DNA of 49,341 nucleotides, taken from the NCBI GenBank assembly GCA_021805865.1, contig JAJZDX010000033.1, positions 1-49,341 on the forward strand. Direction: 5' to 3'. Of the stretch, positions 8,288 to 16,124 are shown piece after piece (position 1 is the first letter of the stretch; every line of letters starts with the position of its first letter). The translations under genes were made by a program, and so were the position numbers. Under the pieces are notes generated by a model. The model saw nothing but the letters and a program-made list of their open reading frames with translations. It was not told where the DNA came from and did no database searches. Origin of the DNA: Pseudomonadota bacterium. Its GTDB lineage: Bacteria > Pseudomonadota > Gammaproteobacteria > Steroidobacterales > Steroidobacteraceae.

Positions 8288-8361
8288 TGGCTGGGGGACT
8301 AGGATTCGAACCTAGGTAAACGGAGTCAGAGTCCGTTGTCCTACCACTAGACGATCCCCCA
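8288..8361 (-). tRNA. tRNA-Gln (anticodon CUG)
   Basis: 74 nt including the encoded CCA. The acceptor TGGGGGA pairs with TCCCCCA. The anticodon arm ACGGACTCTGACTCCGT carries CTG in a 7-base loop, and the T arm CTAGGTTCGAATCCTAG is perfect. Closely follows E. coli tRNA-Gln in sequence. Encoded antisense to rpe, downstream of a short gap from rpsI on the same strand. Confidence 0.97.
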
Positions 8362-8440
8362 AATTCCGAGGCCCGCCCGGCAGGCGGCGGCCCGGCGGGT
8401 CATTGAAGCCCGAACCGCCGTCGCCCGCAAGAGGCGCGGA

Positions 8441-8836
8441 TCAGCGCTTGGAGTACTGGGTACCGCGGCGGGCTTTGCGGCGGCCGACCTTCTTGCGCTC
8501 GACCTCTCGGGCATCGCGGGTCACGAAACCCGCATCTCGAAGCGGCTTGCGCAGGGTCTCGTCGTACTCAATCAGCGCGCGCGTGATGCCGTGGCGGATC
8601 GCACCGGCCTGCCCGGTAATGCCACCGCCGTCGACGGTCACGCTGATGTCGAATCGGGCCGCCATCTGCAGCGTCTCGAGGGGCTGGCGCACGATCATCC
8701 GACCGGTCTCGCGGCCGAAGAATTCATCGAGCGGGCGATCGTTGACGGTGATGCGGCCACTGCCGGAGCGCAGGTGCACGCGCGCCGTGGCGGTCTTGCG
8801 CCGACCGGTGCCGTAGTTCATTTGCTGGACTGCCAT
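8441..8836 (-). CDS. rpsI: 30S ribosomal protein S9
   Basis: 131 residues. [20 protein letters not shown] at the N-terminus, [19 protein letters not shown] in the middle, and the basic C-terminal tail [19 protein letters not shown] that reaches the ribosomal P site. The ATG at 8836 has AGGA 8 nt upstream. It lies 10 nt after rplM on the same strand, the universal rplM-rpsI operon. Confidence 0.98.
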   Translation of the reverse strand: MAVQQMNYGTGRRKTATARVHLRSGSGRITVNDRPLDEFFGRETGRMIVRQPLETLQMAARFDISVTVDGGGITGQAGAIRHGITRALIEYDETLRKPLRDAGFVTRDAREVERKKVGRRKARRGTQYSKR

Positions 8837-8846
8837 CTGCAATTCC

Positions 8847-9275
8847 TCACATCTCGAGCGGCCGCGGCTGCTGGGCCTGGTGCGGATGCTCGCCGCCGGC
8901 AAACACGTGCAGCTTTTTGAACATGCGCCGTCCGAGCGGGTTCTTCGGCAGCATGCCCTTGACGGCGAACTCGATCGCCCGCTCGGGGTGCTCGTTGAGG
9001 AGCTTCTCGAGCGCGATCGACTTGATGCCGCCAATGTGGCCGGTGTGGTGGTAGTAAATCTTGTCGCTCAGCTTGCGGCCGGTCACGTGCACCTTGCCGG
9101 CATTGAGCACCACGATGTGGTCTCCCATGTCGACGTGGGGGCTGTAGTCGGCCTTGTGCTTGCCTTTCAGGCGGTGCGCGATCTGCGTGGCGAGACGCCC
9201 GAGCGTCTTGCCGCTCGCATCGACCACGAACCAGTCGCCCCGGACGCTGCCGGATTTGGCGAATACCGTCTTCAT
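8847..9275 (-). CDS. rplM: 50S ribosomal protein L13
   Basis: 142 residues, the standard bacterial length. [57 protein letters not shown] and [19 protein letters not shown] are the conserved L13 blocks. First gene of rplM-rpsI. About 146 bp separate it from the divergent coq7 start; the L13 leader in this gap shows no motif I can name. Confidence 0.98.
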   Translation of the reverse strand: MKTVFAKSGSVRGDWFVVDASGKTLGRLATQIAHRLKGKHKADYSPHVDMGDHIVVLNAGKVHVTGRKLSDKIYYHHTGHIGGIKSIALEKLLNEHPERAIEFAVKGMLPKNPLGRRMFKKLHVFAGGEHPHQAQQPRPLEM

Positions 9276-9408
9276 TATGAGCCTCGAGCCAAGGGCTACG
9301 ATCCAAAAGGGACCCTATCCGAAGGGCCGGCAAGTCTACTGAAGGAGCGCCCGTATTGCAAAACCGGCTGATGAAGCCCCAAGGGCCCCCGCATCCCGCC
9401 GCAGCACC

Positions 9409-9414
9409 TATAAT
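9409..9414 (+). promoter_or_regulatory. Consensus -10 element of coq7
   Basis: A perfect TATAAT ends 7 nt before the coq7 ATG at 9422, with AGGTCCC between. The start site would coincide with the initiation codon. Confidence 0.6.
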
Positions 9415-9421
9415 AGGTCCC

Positions 9422-10069
9422 ATGGAAGCCCCCCAGGTACTGGACCCCTGCATCGCCGTGCTCGACCGGGCGTTGCGCGCGCTCTTCGCACCCGCACGCG
9501 CCTCGCGCCCGGTACCCGGCTTGCCGCCCGAAGCTGAAGCGGGACAACAGGCGCTATCGGCCAATGACCGGCGTCGCGCGGCCGCCCTGATGCGGGTGAA
9601 TCATGCCGGAGAGATCGCTGCCCAGGCTCTTTATCACGGCCAGGCCTTGGCGGCTCACACCGAGGCCACGCGCGGCATGCTGCTTCAGGCCGCCCAGGAA
9701 GAGACCGATCATCTGGCATGGTGCGAAAAGCGCCTGACCGAACTCGAGTCCCGGCCGAGTCTGCTCAACCCGCTGTGGTATGCGGGGTCGTTTGCCATTG
9801 GGGCGCTGGCGGGGATTCTCGGTGATCAGGTCAGTCTCGGCTTCGTGGTCGAGACGGAAAAGCAAGTCGAGGGCCATCTCGATTCCCACCTCGGAGCCTT
9901 ACCGACCGGAGATGCCCGCAGCCGCGCCATCGTCAAGGCCATGCAAGCCGACGAAGTCGCGCACGGAGCGCATGCCAGAGCCGCTGGCGGCATCGACCTG
10001 CCCGCTCCGGTGCGAGAGTTCATGCGACGCGCCGCCCGGGTGATGACGGGTACGGCGTATTGGGTTTGA
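9422..10069 (+). CDS. coq7: 3-demethoxyubiquinol 3-hydroxylase (Coq7/CAT5 family)
   Basis: Di-iron monooxygenase that performs the penultimate hydroxylation of ubiquinone; membrane-associated. 215 residues. The carboxylate-bridged di-iron ligands are visible as [18 protein letters not shown] (E..H), [14 protein letters not shown] (ExxH), [15 protein letters not shown] and [12 protein letters not shown] (ExxH). A hydrophobic hairpin ([20 protein letters not shown]) would contact the membrane. The ATG at 9422 was chosen because residues upstream of it precede a perfect TATAAT. Presence of Coq7 rather than UbiF is typical of Pseudomonas- and Xanthomonas-like bacteria. Confidence 0.95.
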   Translation: MEAPQVLDPCIAVLDRALRALFAPARASRPVPGLPPEAEAGQQALSANDRRRAAALMRVNHAGEIAAQALYHGQALAAHTEATRGMLLQAAQEETDHLAWCEKRLTELESRPSLLNPLWYAGSFAIGALAGILGDQVSLGFVVETEKQVEGHLDSHLGALPTGDARSRAIVKAMQADEVAHGAHARAAGGIDLPAPVREFMRRAARVMTGTAYWV

Positions 10070-10180
10070 CGGCCTTCGGCTCTGGTGTTTTCCGCGTCCC
10101 GTGCGGTACGCTTGTCCCCGGCGGGGGTCAAATTAAGTCATCTCCTCGCCGAGACCTTAAGACAGCTCGGGGTGCCGTCA

Positions 10181-10921
10181 ATGGAAGAGAACGTCGTCAA
10201 GCCTCTCAGTGACATTCCGGCGATCAACCGATTCCTTAGCTATTGCCGTATCCGCACCGTCCCCTCCAAGACGGTGGTCATCCATGCCGGTGACCTTCCG
10301 GACGTTCTTTACTACATCATCAGTGGCTCGGTAGAGGTGATGATCGAGGACGAGGAAGGCAACGAGATGGTGCTCGCCTACCTGAATCGCGGCCAGTTCT
10401 TCGGCGAAATGGGACTGTTTTTCCAGGATCAGGCCACGCGCAGCGCCTGGGTGCGCACGCGCAATGCCTGCGAGCTGGCCGAGATGACCTACCCGCGGTT
10501 CCGGCAGATCGCCGCGGAAAGCCCCGGGCTGGTATTTGAGCTGGCGACCCAGCTCGCGACGCGCCTGGACCGCACCAATCGCAAGCTCGGCGATCTGGCT
10601 TTCGTCGATGTCACCGGCCGAGTGGCGCACGCGATCAATAACCTGTGCGAAGAGCCCGACGCCATGACCCACCCCGAGGGCATGCAGATCAAGGTGAGCC
10701 GCCAGGAGCTGTCCCGCCTGGTCGGGTGCTCCCGCGAGATGGCCGGACGGGTGCTGAAGGTCCTGGAAGACCAGGGGCTGCTGCGCGCCACCGGCAAGAC
10801 CATCGTGGTATTCAACGCGCGCCCCAAGATGCGAACCCGGCCGGTCGTCGTGCCGGTCAAGCCGGTCGCCAGACCGACACCCGTCAGCCCGCCGCACTCC
10901 GCGGACGACGACGAGGATTGA
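10181..10921 (+). CDS. crp: CRP/Vfr-type cyclic-nucleotide-responsive transcription regulator
   Basis: 246 residues from ATG 10181. The N-terminal cNMP domain (residues 10-120) carries FFGEMGLF and RSAWV, so the phosphate-binding Glu and the Arg-Ser pair of cAMP receptors are kept (unlike Xanthomonas Clp, which has REVI). The dimer helix reads TRLDRTNRKLGDLAFVDVTGRV: the Thr is kept, but the second adenine contact, Ser in E. coli, is Asn. The helix-turn-helix SRQELSRLVGCSREMAGRVLKVLEDQGLL is almost that of Vfr. An unusual ~30-residue Pro/Val-rich tail ending HSADDDED follows the usual C-terminus. Probably a cAMP-dependent global regulator; c-di-GMP response as in Clp is less likely. A 32-residue N-terminal extension is possible. 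Confidence 0.92.
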   Translation: MEENVVKPLSDIPAINRFLSYCRIRTVPSKTVVIHAGDLPDVLYYIISGSVEVMIEDEEGNEMVLAYLNRGQFFGEMGLFFQDQATRSAWVRTRNACELAEMTYPRFRQIAAESPGLVFELATQLATRLDRTNRKLGDLAFVDVTGRVAHAINNLCEEPDAMTHPEGMQIKVSRQELSRLVGCSREMAGRVLKVLEDQGLLRATGKTIVVFNARPKMRTRPVVVPVKPVARPTPVSPPHSADDDED

Positions 10922-10931
10922 CCGAGCGGGC

Positions 10932-12290
10932 TCAATCTCCCGCGATCGTCATTTCTCCCACCAGCACCGAGCCGCAGCGGATCGCGCCGCGCGCATCCAC
11001 GTCGTCGCCGAGAGCGGCGATGTCTCGATACATCGTGCGCAGATTGCCGGCGACCGTGACCTCGTGCACCGGAAAGGCAATCGCACCGTCCTGCACCCAG
11101 AAACCGCTGGCGCCCCGCGAGTAATCTCCGGTCACGCCGTTGACTCCCTGGCCCATGAGCTCGGTCACCAGCAGACCCGTACCCATATCCTGCAGAAGTC
11201 GCTCCCTGGTACGCAGCGCATCGACCGCACGGCCCGAAACGCCGACCATCAGGTTGTGGATGCCGCCGGCATTGCCCGTCGTCTTGAGGCCAAGGCGCCG
11301 GGCCGAATAGCTGCCGAGCACATAACCCTTGAGCACCCCGTCCTCGACCAGTTCCCGGTCATGGGTCGCCGCCCCTTCTGCGTCGAATGGCGTGCTCGCG
11401 AGTCCCTTGAGGATGTGAGGCCGCTCACTCAGCGCCAAGAACGCCGGGAATACCTGCTCGCCGGCCGCATTCAGCAGGAACGAGGCCTCGCGGTACTGGC
11501 TGGTGCCGCGGATGGCGCCGATGAAGTGCTGGAACAGACCGCGGGCCATCTCCGGAGAGAAGATCACGGGCGCGCGGCGAGTGGCGAGCTTGCGTGACCC
11601 AAGCCGGGCGGCGGCGCGTCGTGCGGCGGCGGCGCCGACCGCTTCCGGGCTCTCGAGTGCGGCCGGATCGCGCGCCGTGGTGTACCAGTAATCCCGCTGC
11701 ATCTGTCCGGCCTCCTGGGCGATGAGCGAGCAGCTGATGGAATGACTGGTCCCTGAGAACCCCGCGAGGAACCCCAGCGAATTGCCGTACACACCCGTGT
11801 GGCGCTGACTGCTCACCGAAGCGCCCTCGGAGTTTGCGATGCGCGCCTCGCCCCCCATGCCCGCCTGCTCGCAGCGGCGAGCGATCGCGATCGCCCCCTC
11901 CGCGGCCAGCGCCCACGGATGGTCGAGATCCAAGTCGGGGATGTCCCGCGCCAGCGCTTCCGGCTCGACCAAGCCCGCATAAGGATCCTCAGCCGTGTAG
12001 CGCGCGATGGCGCTGGCCTTCTCGACCGTCGCGCGCACCGCCTCCCGAGTCAGGTCGGCGGTGCTGGCCGTTCCCTTGCGCTGGCCGAAGTACACTGTCA
12101 CAGACAGCCCCCGATCCCTCTGGTATTCGAGGGTCTCGACCTCTCCCAGTCGAACCGTGACCGCAAGCCCCTTGGCGAGGCTTGCATCGGCCTCGGCCTG
12201 GGACGCGCCCAGGCGACGAGCCTCTTCGAGCGCGAACCCGGCAACGTCGTGAAGATGAGAAGAATCGTTCGGCTCGGCTGCCTGCTGCAT
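10932..12290 (-). CDS. pmbA: Metalloprotease PmbA/TldE
   Basis: 452-residue TldE/PmbA subunit of the TldD/TldE protease, involved in maturing modified peptides such as microcins and in CcdA antitoxin turnover in E. coli. Collinear features: VTVRLGEVETLEYQRDRGLSVTVYFGQRKGTAST, YTAEDPYAGL, ANSEGASVSSQ, the long central FSPEMARGLFQHFIGAIRG block, TTGNAGGIHNLMV and GVNGVTGDYSRGASGFWV. The zinc HExxxH motif belongs to TldD, not this subunit. The leader is about 40 nt from TAAAAT (12333-12338 complement). It diverges from yjgA, the same arrangement as in E. coli. No tldD lies in the window. Confidence 0.95.
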   Translation of the reverse strand: MQQAAEPNDSSHLHDVAGFALEEARRLGASQAEADASLAKGLAVTVRLGEVETLEYQRDRGLSVTVYFGQRKGTASTADLTREAVRATVEKASAIARYTAEDPYAGLVEPEALARDIPDLDLDHPWALAAEGAIAIARRCEQAGMGGEARIANSEGASVSSQRHTGVYGNSLGFLAGFSGTSHSISCSLIAQEAGQMQRDYWYTTARDPAALESPEAVGAAAARRAAARLGSRKLATRRAPVIFSPEMARGLFQHFIGAIRGTSQYREASFLLNAAGEQVFPAFLALSERPHILKGLASTPFDAEGAATHDRELVEDGVLKGYVLGSYSARRLGLKTTGNAGGIHNLMVGVSGRAVDALRTRERLLQDMGTGLLVTELMGQGVNGVTGDYSRGASGFWVQDGAIAFPVHEVTVAGNLRTMYRDIAALGDDVDARGAIRCGSVLVGEMTIAGD

Positions 12291-12356
12291 CGGTTTTACT
12301 CGGTTTCGCCGGATTCACGGGCTAGAATTTTCATTTTAGCAGCCACCAGGAAACCC

Positions 12357-12437
12357 ATGTCCCCGCAACCGTGGCGGAACCCCAGATTGATCGGCAGCCT
12401 TTCGACCGTCCGCCGGCCTGCGGCCCATCAGCCATGA
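12357..12437 (+). CDS. 26-codon leader ORF coupled to yjgA
   Basis: ATG at 12357 is preceded by AGGAAA and encodes a 26-residue peptide starting MSPQPWRNPRLIGSL. Its TGA overlaps the yjgA ATG (ATGA at 12434). No Shine-Dalgarno precedes yjgA itself, so translation may be handed over from this leader. A TAGAAT box lies at 12323-12328. The peptide is not recognised. Alternatively yjgA starts upstream at GTG 12371 in its own frame and the overlap is accidental. Confidence 0.4.
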   Translation: MSPQPWRNPRLIGSLSTVRRPAAHQP

Positions 12438-12958
12438 CCGTACCCACCTCAGGAAGCCCGCCGCCGCAGGATCCCGGCGAACCGCCGAGCAAGAGCCAGC
12501 GCAAGCGCACGGCACATGCCGCTCAGGATCTGGGCGAGGCGCTGGTCGGCCTGCGCCAGTCGGAGCTCGAGGCGCTTGACCTGCCCGAGGCTCTGCTCGT
12601 GGCCATCGGCGACGCGCGCCGAATTCGCAGCCGCGCCGCCGCCGCCCGCCAGAGGCAGTACATCGGCAAGCTGATGCGCGGGATCGACCCCGAGCCCATC
12701 CGCCGTGCGCTGGGGGCGCGCAGCGAACACGACGCCCAGGAAACTCAGCGATTCAAGCGCGCCGAGGCCTGGCGGCAGCGCCTGCTCGAGGAAGGCGAGA
12801 GCGCGCTCGATGATCTCTCGCACGTGAGGCCGGATCTCGACCGGCCGCATTGGCAGCGACTCGTGAGCGCAGCTCGGGCAGCCGCGCCCAGCGGAACGGG
12901 GAGCGCCGGACCCGCTGGCCGTGAGCTGTTCCGCGCTTTGCGCGCCCTGCTCGGATAG
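12434..12958 (+). CDS. yjgA: Ribosome-associated protein YjgA/DarP
   Basis: 174 residues from ATG 12434. DUF615 features: SKSQRKRTAHAAQDLGEALVGL at the N-terminus, LVAIGDARRIRSRAAAARQRQYIGKLMRG with the conserved RQRQYIGKLMR block, EPIRRAL, and a C-terminal GRELFRALRALL. DarP promotes late 50S assembly. It is divergent from pmbA as in other gammaproteobacteria, and ends 9 nt before purE. The Pro-rich first 20 residues look disordered. GTG 12371 is an alternative start that adds 21 residues. Confidence 0.9.
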   Translation: MTVPTSGSPPPQDPGEPPSKSQRKRTAHAAQDLGEALVGLRQSELEALDLPEALLVAIGDARRIRSRAAAARQRQYIGKLMRGIDPEPIRRALGARSEHDAQETQRFKRAEAWRQRLLEEGESALDDLSHVRPDLDRPHWQRLVSAARAAAPSGTGSAGPAGRELFRALRALLG

Positions 12959-12967
12959 AATGCCGCG

Positions 12968-13543
12968 ATGAAAAAATCGTCGGCAACGATTTTCAACGCG
13001 GTGAAGCCGCAACCTTGCAGGGGCGAGGCATTGGGTGAGCCCGGTCAGCCGCTGGTTGGTATCATCATGGGCTCCTCCTCGGACTGGGAGACCCTGCGGG
13101 CCGCCGCCGACATGCTGGACAAGCTCGCCGTCCCCTACGAAGTTCAGGTTGTCTCGGCCCACCGTACGCCGGATCTGCTGTTCGAGTACGCCTCGCAGGC
13201 CCGCGTGCGCGGCCTGGAAGTGATCATCGCGGGCGCGGGCGGAGCGGCCCACCTTCCCGGCATGACCGCCGCCAAGACCAGCCTGCCGGTGCTCGGCGTG
13301 CCGGTGCAATCGAAGACCTTGGGGGGCCTCGATTCGCTCCTGTCCATCGTGCAGATGCCCGCTGGCGTGCCTGTCGCCACTTTCGCCATCGGCACCGCGG
13401 GCGCCGCCAATGCCGCCCTGTGCGCCGCGGCGATCCTCGCCAACAAATACCCGGCCGTTTCGGACGCGCTGGAATCCTTCCGCGGGAACCAGACCGCCGG
13501 GGTGCTTGCGAACCCCGACCCGCGCGCGGTGAGCCGGGCATGA
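12968..13543 (+). CDS. purE: N5-carboxyaminoimidazole ribonucleotide mutase
   Basis: Converts N5-CAIR to CAIR. The conserved core begins at [14 protein letters not shown] (nucleotide-binding GSSSDW), followed by [32 protein letters not shown] and [33 protein letters not shown]. From ATG 12968 the protein is 191 residues with a 28-residue N-terminal extension relative to typical PurE. This ATG lies 6 nt after TAGAAT. The extension DNA forms AAAATCGT/ACGATTTT and GCGG/CCGC hairpins, so it could be an untranslated leader with the true start at TTG 13031. Its stop overlaps purK (ATGA). Confidence 0.93.
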   Translation: MKKSSATIFNAVKPQPCRGEALGEPGQPLVGIIMGSSSDWETLRAAADMLDKLAVPYEVQVVSAHRTPDLLFEYASQARVRGLEVIIAGAGGAAHLPGMTAAKTSLPVLGVPVQSKTLGGLDSLLSIVQMPAGVPVATFAIGTAGAANAALCAAAILANKYPAVSDALESFRGNQTAGVLANPDPRAVSRA

Positions 13544-14655
13544 CTGTCGGCATCGTGGGCGGCGGTCAGCTCGGCCGCATGCTGGCCCTGGCCGGATATC
13601 CACTCGGGATGGATTTTCTGTTTCTCGACCCCTCGCGCGATGCGCCGGCGGGCAAGGTCGCCCCCGTGGTGCACGGGGCCTTTACCGATCCGCAGCTGCT
13701 CGAATGGCTGGCCCGCGAGTGCGAGGTATTGACTTTCGATTGGGAAAACGTATCGGTGGAGGCGCTGCGCGAGCATGCATCGGCCCGGGAGGCCCGCATC
13801 TGCCCACCCCTGCCCGCCCTCGCCGCCGCCCAGGACCGCGTCTCCGAAAAGCGCCTGTTCGAGCGGCTCGGCATCCCGACCACCCGTTGGCGCGCGGTCG
13901 GCTCGCCTTCCCAGCTTGCTCGCGCGCTCGCCGAGGTCGGTCTGCCCGGGGTTCTGAAGACTCGGCGGCTGGGCTACGACGGCAAGGGTCAGCTGCGGAT
14001 TCGGACCCACGAGGAGGCGCAGCGCGCCTTCGAAACCCTGGGCGATGTGCCGCTCATCTACGAGCAATGGGTCCCGTTCGAATGCGAGGTGTCCGTCATC
14101 GGCGCGCGCAGCACGCGGGGTGAGACCGTGGTCTATCCCCTGAACGGCAACGTGCACGCCGACGGCATTCTGCGGCTGACGCGCGCTCCGTTCGGACCGC
14201 CCCGCTGGCAGCGCACGGCCGCCCGCCATCTTGCCCGCTGCCTGGAGCACTTCCGCTACGTTGGGGTGCTCACCGTGGAGTTCTTCGTACACAGGGGCCG
14301 TCTGATCGCCAACGAGATCGCACCGCGGGTACATAACTCCGGACACTGGACCATCGAGGGCAGCGCCACCAGCCAGTTCGAAAACCACCTGCGCGCCATC
14401 CTCGGTCTGCCATTGGGCTCCACCCGCGCGCTCGGCCACAGCGCCATGATCAACCTGATCGGCGAGCTTCCGCCCCGCGAGCGGCTGCTCGCCTGCGAAG
14501 GGCTGCACCTGCACGACTACGGCAAGCAGCCGCGGCCGGGACGCAAGGTTGGCCACTGTACGCTGGTGGAGGATTCGTCTGCGAAGCGCGACCGGCTGGC
14601 GCGTCGGCTGCTTGCGACGCTCGCCCCCGGGGTGCGCTTCCCGCGGGCGCAGTAG
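13540..14655 (+). CDS. purK: N5-carboxyaminoimidazole ribonucleotide synthase
   Basis: ATP-grasp enzyme that carboxylates AIR using bicarbonate, feeding PurE. 371 residues. [20 protein letters not shown] is the Rossmann-like preATP-grasp domain, then [22 protein letters not shown] (ATP lysine and glycine loop), [43 protein letters not shown] (metal-binding Glu/Asn) and [16 protein letters not shown]. The ATG overlaps the purE stop, so the two subunits are translated together. The pair gives the bacterial two-step AIR carboxylation route that completes with PurC. Confidence 0.96.
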   Translation: MTVGIVGGGQLGRMLALAGYPLGMDFLFLDPSRDAPAGKVAPVVHGAFTDPQLLEWLARECEVLTFDWENVSVEALREHASAREARICPPLPALAAAQDRVSEKRLFERLGIPTTRWRAVGSPSQLARALAEVGLPGVLKTRRLGYDGKGQLRIRTHEEAQRAFETLGDVPLIYEQWVPFECEVSVIGARSTRGETVVYPLNGNVHADGILRLTRAPFGPPRWQRTAARHLARCLEHFRYVGVLTVEFFVHRGRLIANEIAPRVHNSGHWTIEGSATSQFENHLRAILGLPLGSTRALGHSAMINLIGELPPRERLLACEGLHLHDYGKQPRPGRKVGHCTLVEDSSAKRDRLARRLLATLAPGVRFPRAQ

Positions 14656-14670
14656 CATAATCGGCCCGTC

Positions 14671-15972
14671 ATGTACACCGAGCCGTTCCAACTCAAAGAG
14701 CTGCCGTTCCGGCTCAGTCCCGACCCGCAGTTCCTCTATCTCTCGAAGCAGCACTCGCGCGCCAAGGCGTACATGGAGTCGACGATCTGGTTCGCCGACG
14801 GCTTCGTCGTGATCACCGGCGAGATCGGCTCCGGCAAGACCACCCTGATCGAGTCGTTCCTGCGTGAGATTCCCCGGGACGTGGTCGTGGCGCAGATCAA
14901 CCAGACGCAGGTCTCCGCGGTCGACTTCCTGCAATCGCTCCTGGCGCAGTTCGGCTTCTCCCCCTTCAAGATGAAGAAGGGCGAACTGCTCGGCACGCTC
15001 AACAACTTCCTCATCGAGCAGTACGCCGCCGGCCGGCGCGTGCTGCTCGTCGTCGACGAGGCGCAAAACCTCTCACAGCGGGTGCTGGAGGAAATCCGCC
15101 TGCTCTCGGGGGTAGAGACCACCAAGGAGAAAGTGCTGCGGATCATCCTGGCCGGCCAGCCCGAGCTCAACGACAAGCTCGACGCGCCGGAGCTGGTGCA
15201 GCTCAATCAGCGGGTCCGGCTGCGCTTCCATCTCTCGGCGCTGTCGCGGGCCGAGACCGCCGATTACATCCGTCATCGACTGGAGGTGGCGGGCGCCGGC
15301 GAGCGGCAGATCTTCGACGATGACACGTTCGATGAGATCTTCCGGTACACCGGCGGGGTGCCACGCCTGATCAACACCCTGTGCGACACGGCGATGATCG
15401 CCGCCTACACGGCCGATCGCGGCCGGGTCACCGCGGTGGATGTGGCCAGTGCCGTAAGCGAGCTGCAGTGGCTGGAGTTCTCGGCCCGGCCCCGCCGGCA
15501 GATCGCCTCCAGCCACGCGCCGCAAGCGTCGCACGCGGATGCAGCGCCGCCGACGCTTGCGCGGCTGCGCATCGTCGAGGCCGGCCGCACGGTGCAGGAG
15601 ATCCCGCTGATGCCGGGCAGGCTCATCCTCGGCCGAACGCCGGACAACGAAGTCCAGATCGACAGCCGCTTCATCAGCCGCCACCACTGCCAGATCACCA
15701 CGACAAGCCAGTCGACCGTCATCGAGGACCTCAACAGCACCAATGGCCTGTATGTCGGGGCATCGCGCGTGCATCGCCACTACCTGCGCGATGGCGATGT
15801 GGTGTTGATCGGCAAGCACGAGCTGGTGTACGTCGATGAGCGGCTCAGCCGCTCACGCAATCCGAACGACACCCTGCCGGCCATTCCCGCACTGGGGCAC
15901 GAGGACGACACTCTGGCGGGCGAGGAGCTGCCGGTCGACCTGCCCTTCGGGCCGTCCCGCAGCGCCTCCTGA
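14671..15972 (+). CDS. ExeA/GspA-type AAA ATPase with C-terminal FHA domain
   Basis: 433 residues. Residues 1-270 form an ExeA-like AAA ATPase: EPFQLKELPFRLSPDPQFLY lead, Walker A GEIGSGKTT at 50-58, Walker B RVLLVVDEAQNLS near 125-137, ILAGQPELNDKL sensor region, and GGVPRLINTLCDTAMIAA. Residues ~295-390 are a forkhead-associated domain (LILGRTPDNEVQIDSRFISRHHCQI, then NSTNGLYV) with the phosphothreonine-binding Arg, Ser-Arg-His and Asn retained. The tail is acidic. Such ATPases help type II secretion or exopolysaccharide machines; none is nearby, so the partner is unknown. An FHA module suggests Ser/Thr-kinase input. CATAAT sits 9 nt before the ATG. Confidence 0.88.
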   Translation: MYTEPFQLKELPFRLSPDPQFLYLSKQHSRAKAYMESTIWFADGFVVITGEIGSGKTTLIESFLREIPRDVVVAQINQTQVSAVDFLQSLLAQFGFSPFKMKKGELLGTLNNFLIEQYAAGRRVLLVVDEAQNLSQRVLEEIRLLSGVETTKEKVLRIILAGQPELNDKLDAPELVQLNQRVRLRFHLSALSRAETADYIRHRLEVAGAGERQIFDDDTFDEIFRYTGGVPRLINTLCDTAMIAAYTADRGRVTAVDVASAVSELQWLEFSARPRRQIASSHAPQASHADAAPPTLARLRIVEAGRTVQEIPLMPGRLILGRTPDNEVQIDSRFISRHHCQITTTSQSTVIEDLNSTNGLYVGASRVHRHYLRDGDVVLIGKHELVYVDERLSRSRNPNDTLPAIPALGHEDDTLAGEELPVDLPFGPSRSAS

Positions 15973-16049
15973 TCCGCCTGCGCGCTCACCGCCCCCCGGG
16001 CGGGACCGGAAGCGCGCCATCCCGGCGACAGCCCCGTCGCCGCAGGACC

Positions 16050-16073
16050 CATGCCGCCTGCGAGGGCGGCATG
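16050..16073. terminator. Bidirectional hairpin between the ATPase gene and plsB
   Basis: CATGCCGCC (16050-16058) pairs with GGCGGCATG (16065-16073) across TGCGAG in the 152-bp convergent gap. No T-tract on either side. Confidence 0.45.
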
Positions 16074-16124
16074 GCCATGCCCGGACCGCCGCGCCCGCGC
16101 GGCCTGGCCACGGGGCAGATGGGC

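Noticed and set aside
12968-13040. ZTP (pfl) riboswitch before purE
   Set aside because: The hairpins there lack the conserved pfl core sequences.
13144-15066. 640-codon minus-strand ORF across purE, purK and the ATPase gene
   Set aside because: It spans three real genes on the other strand and shows only complementary-codon composition.
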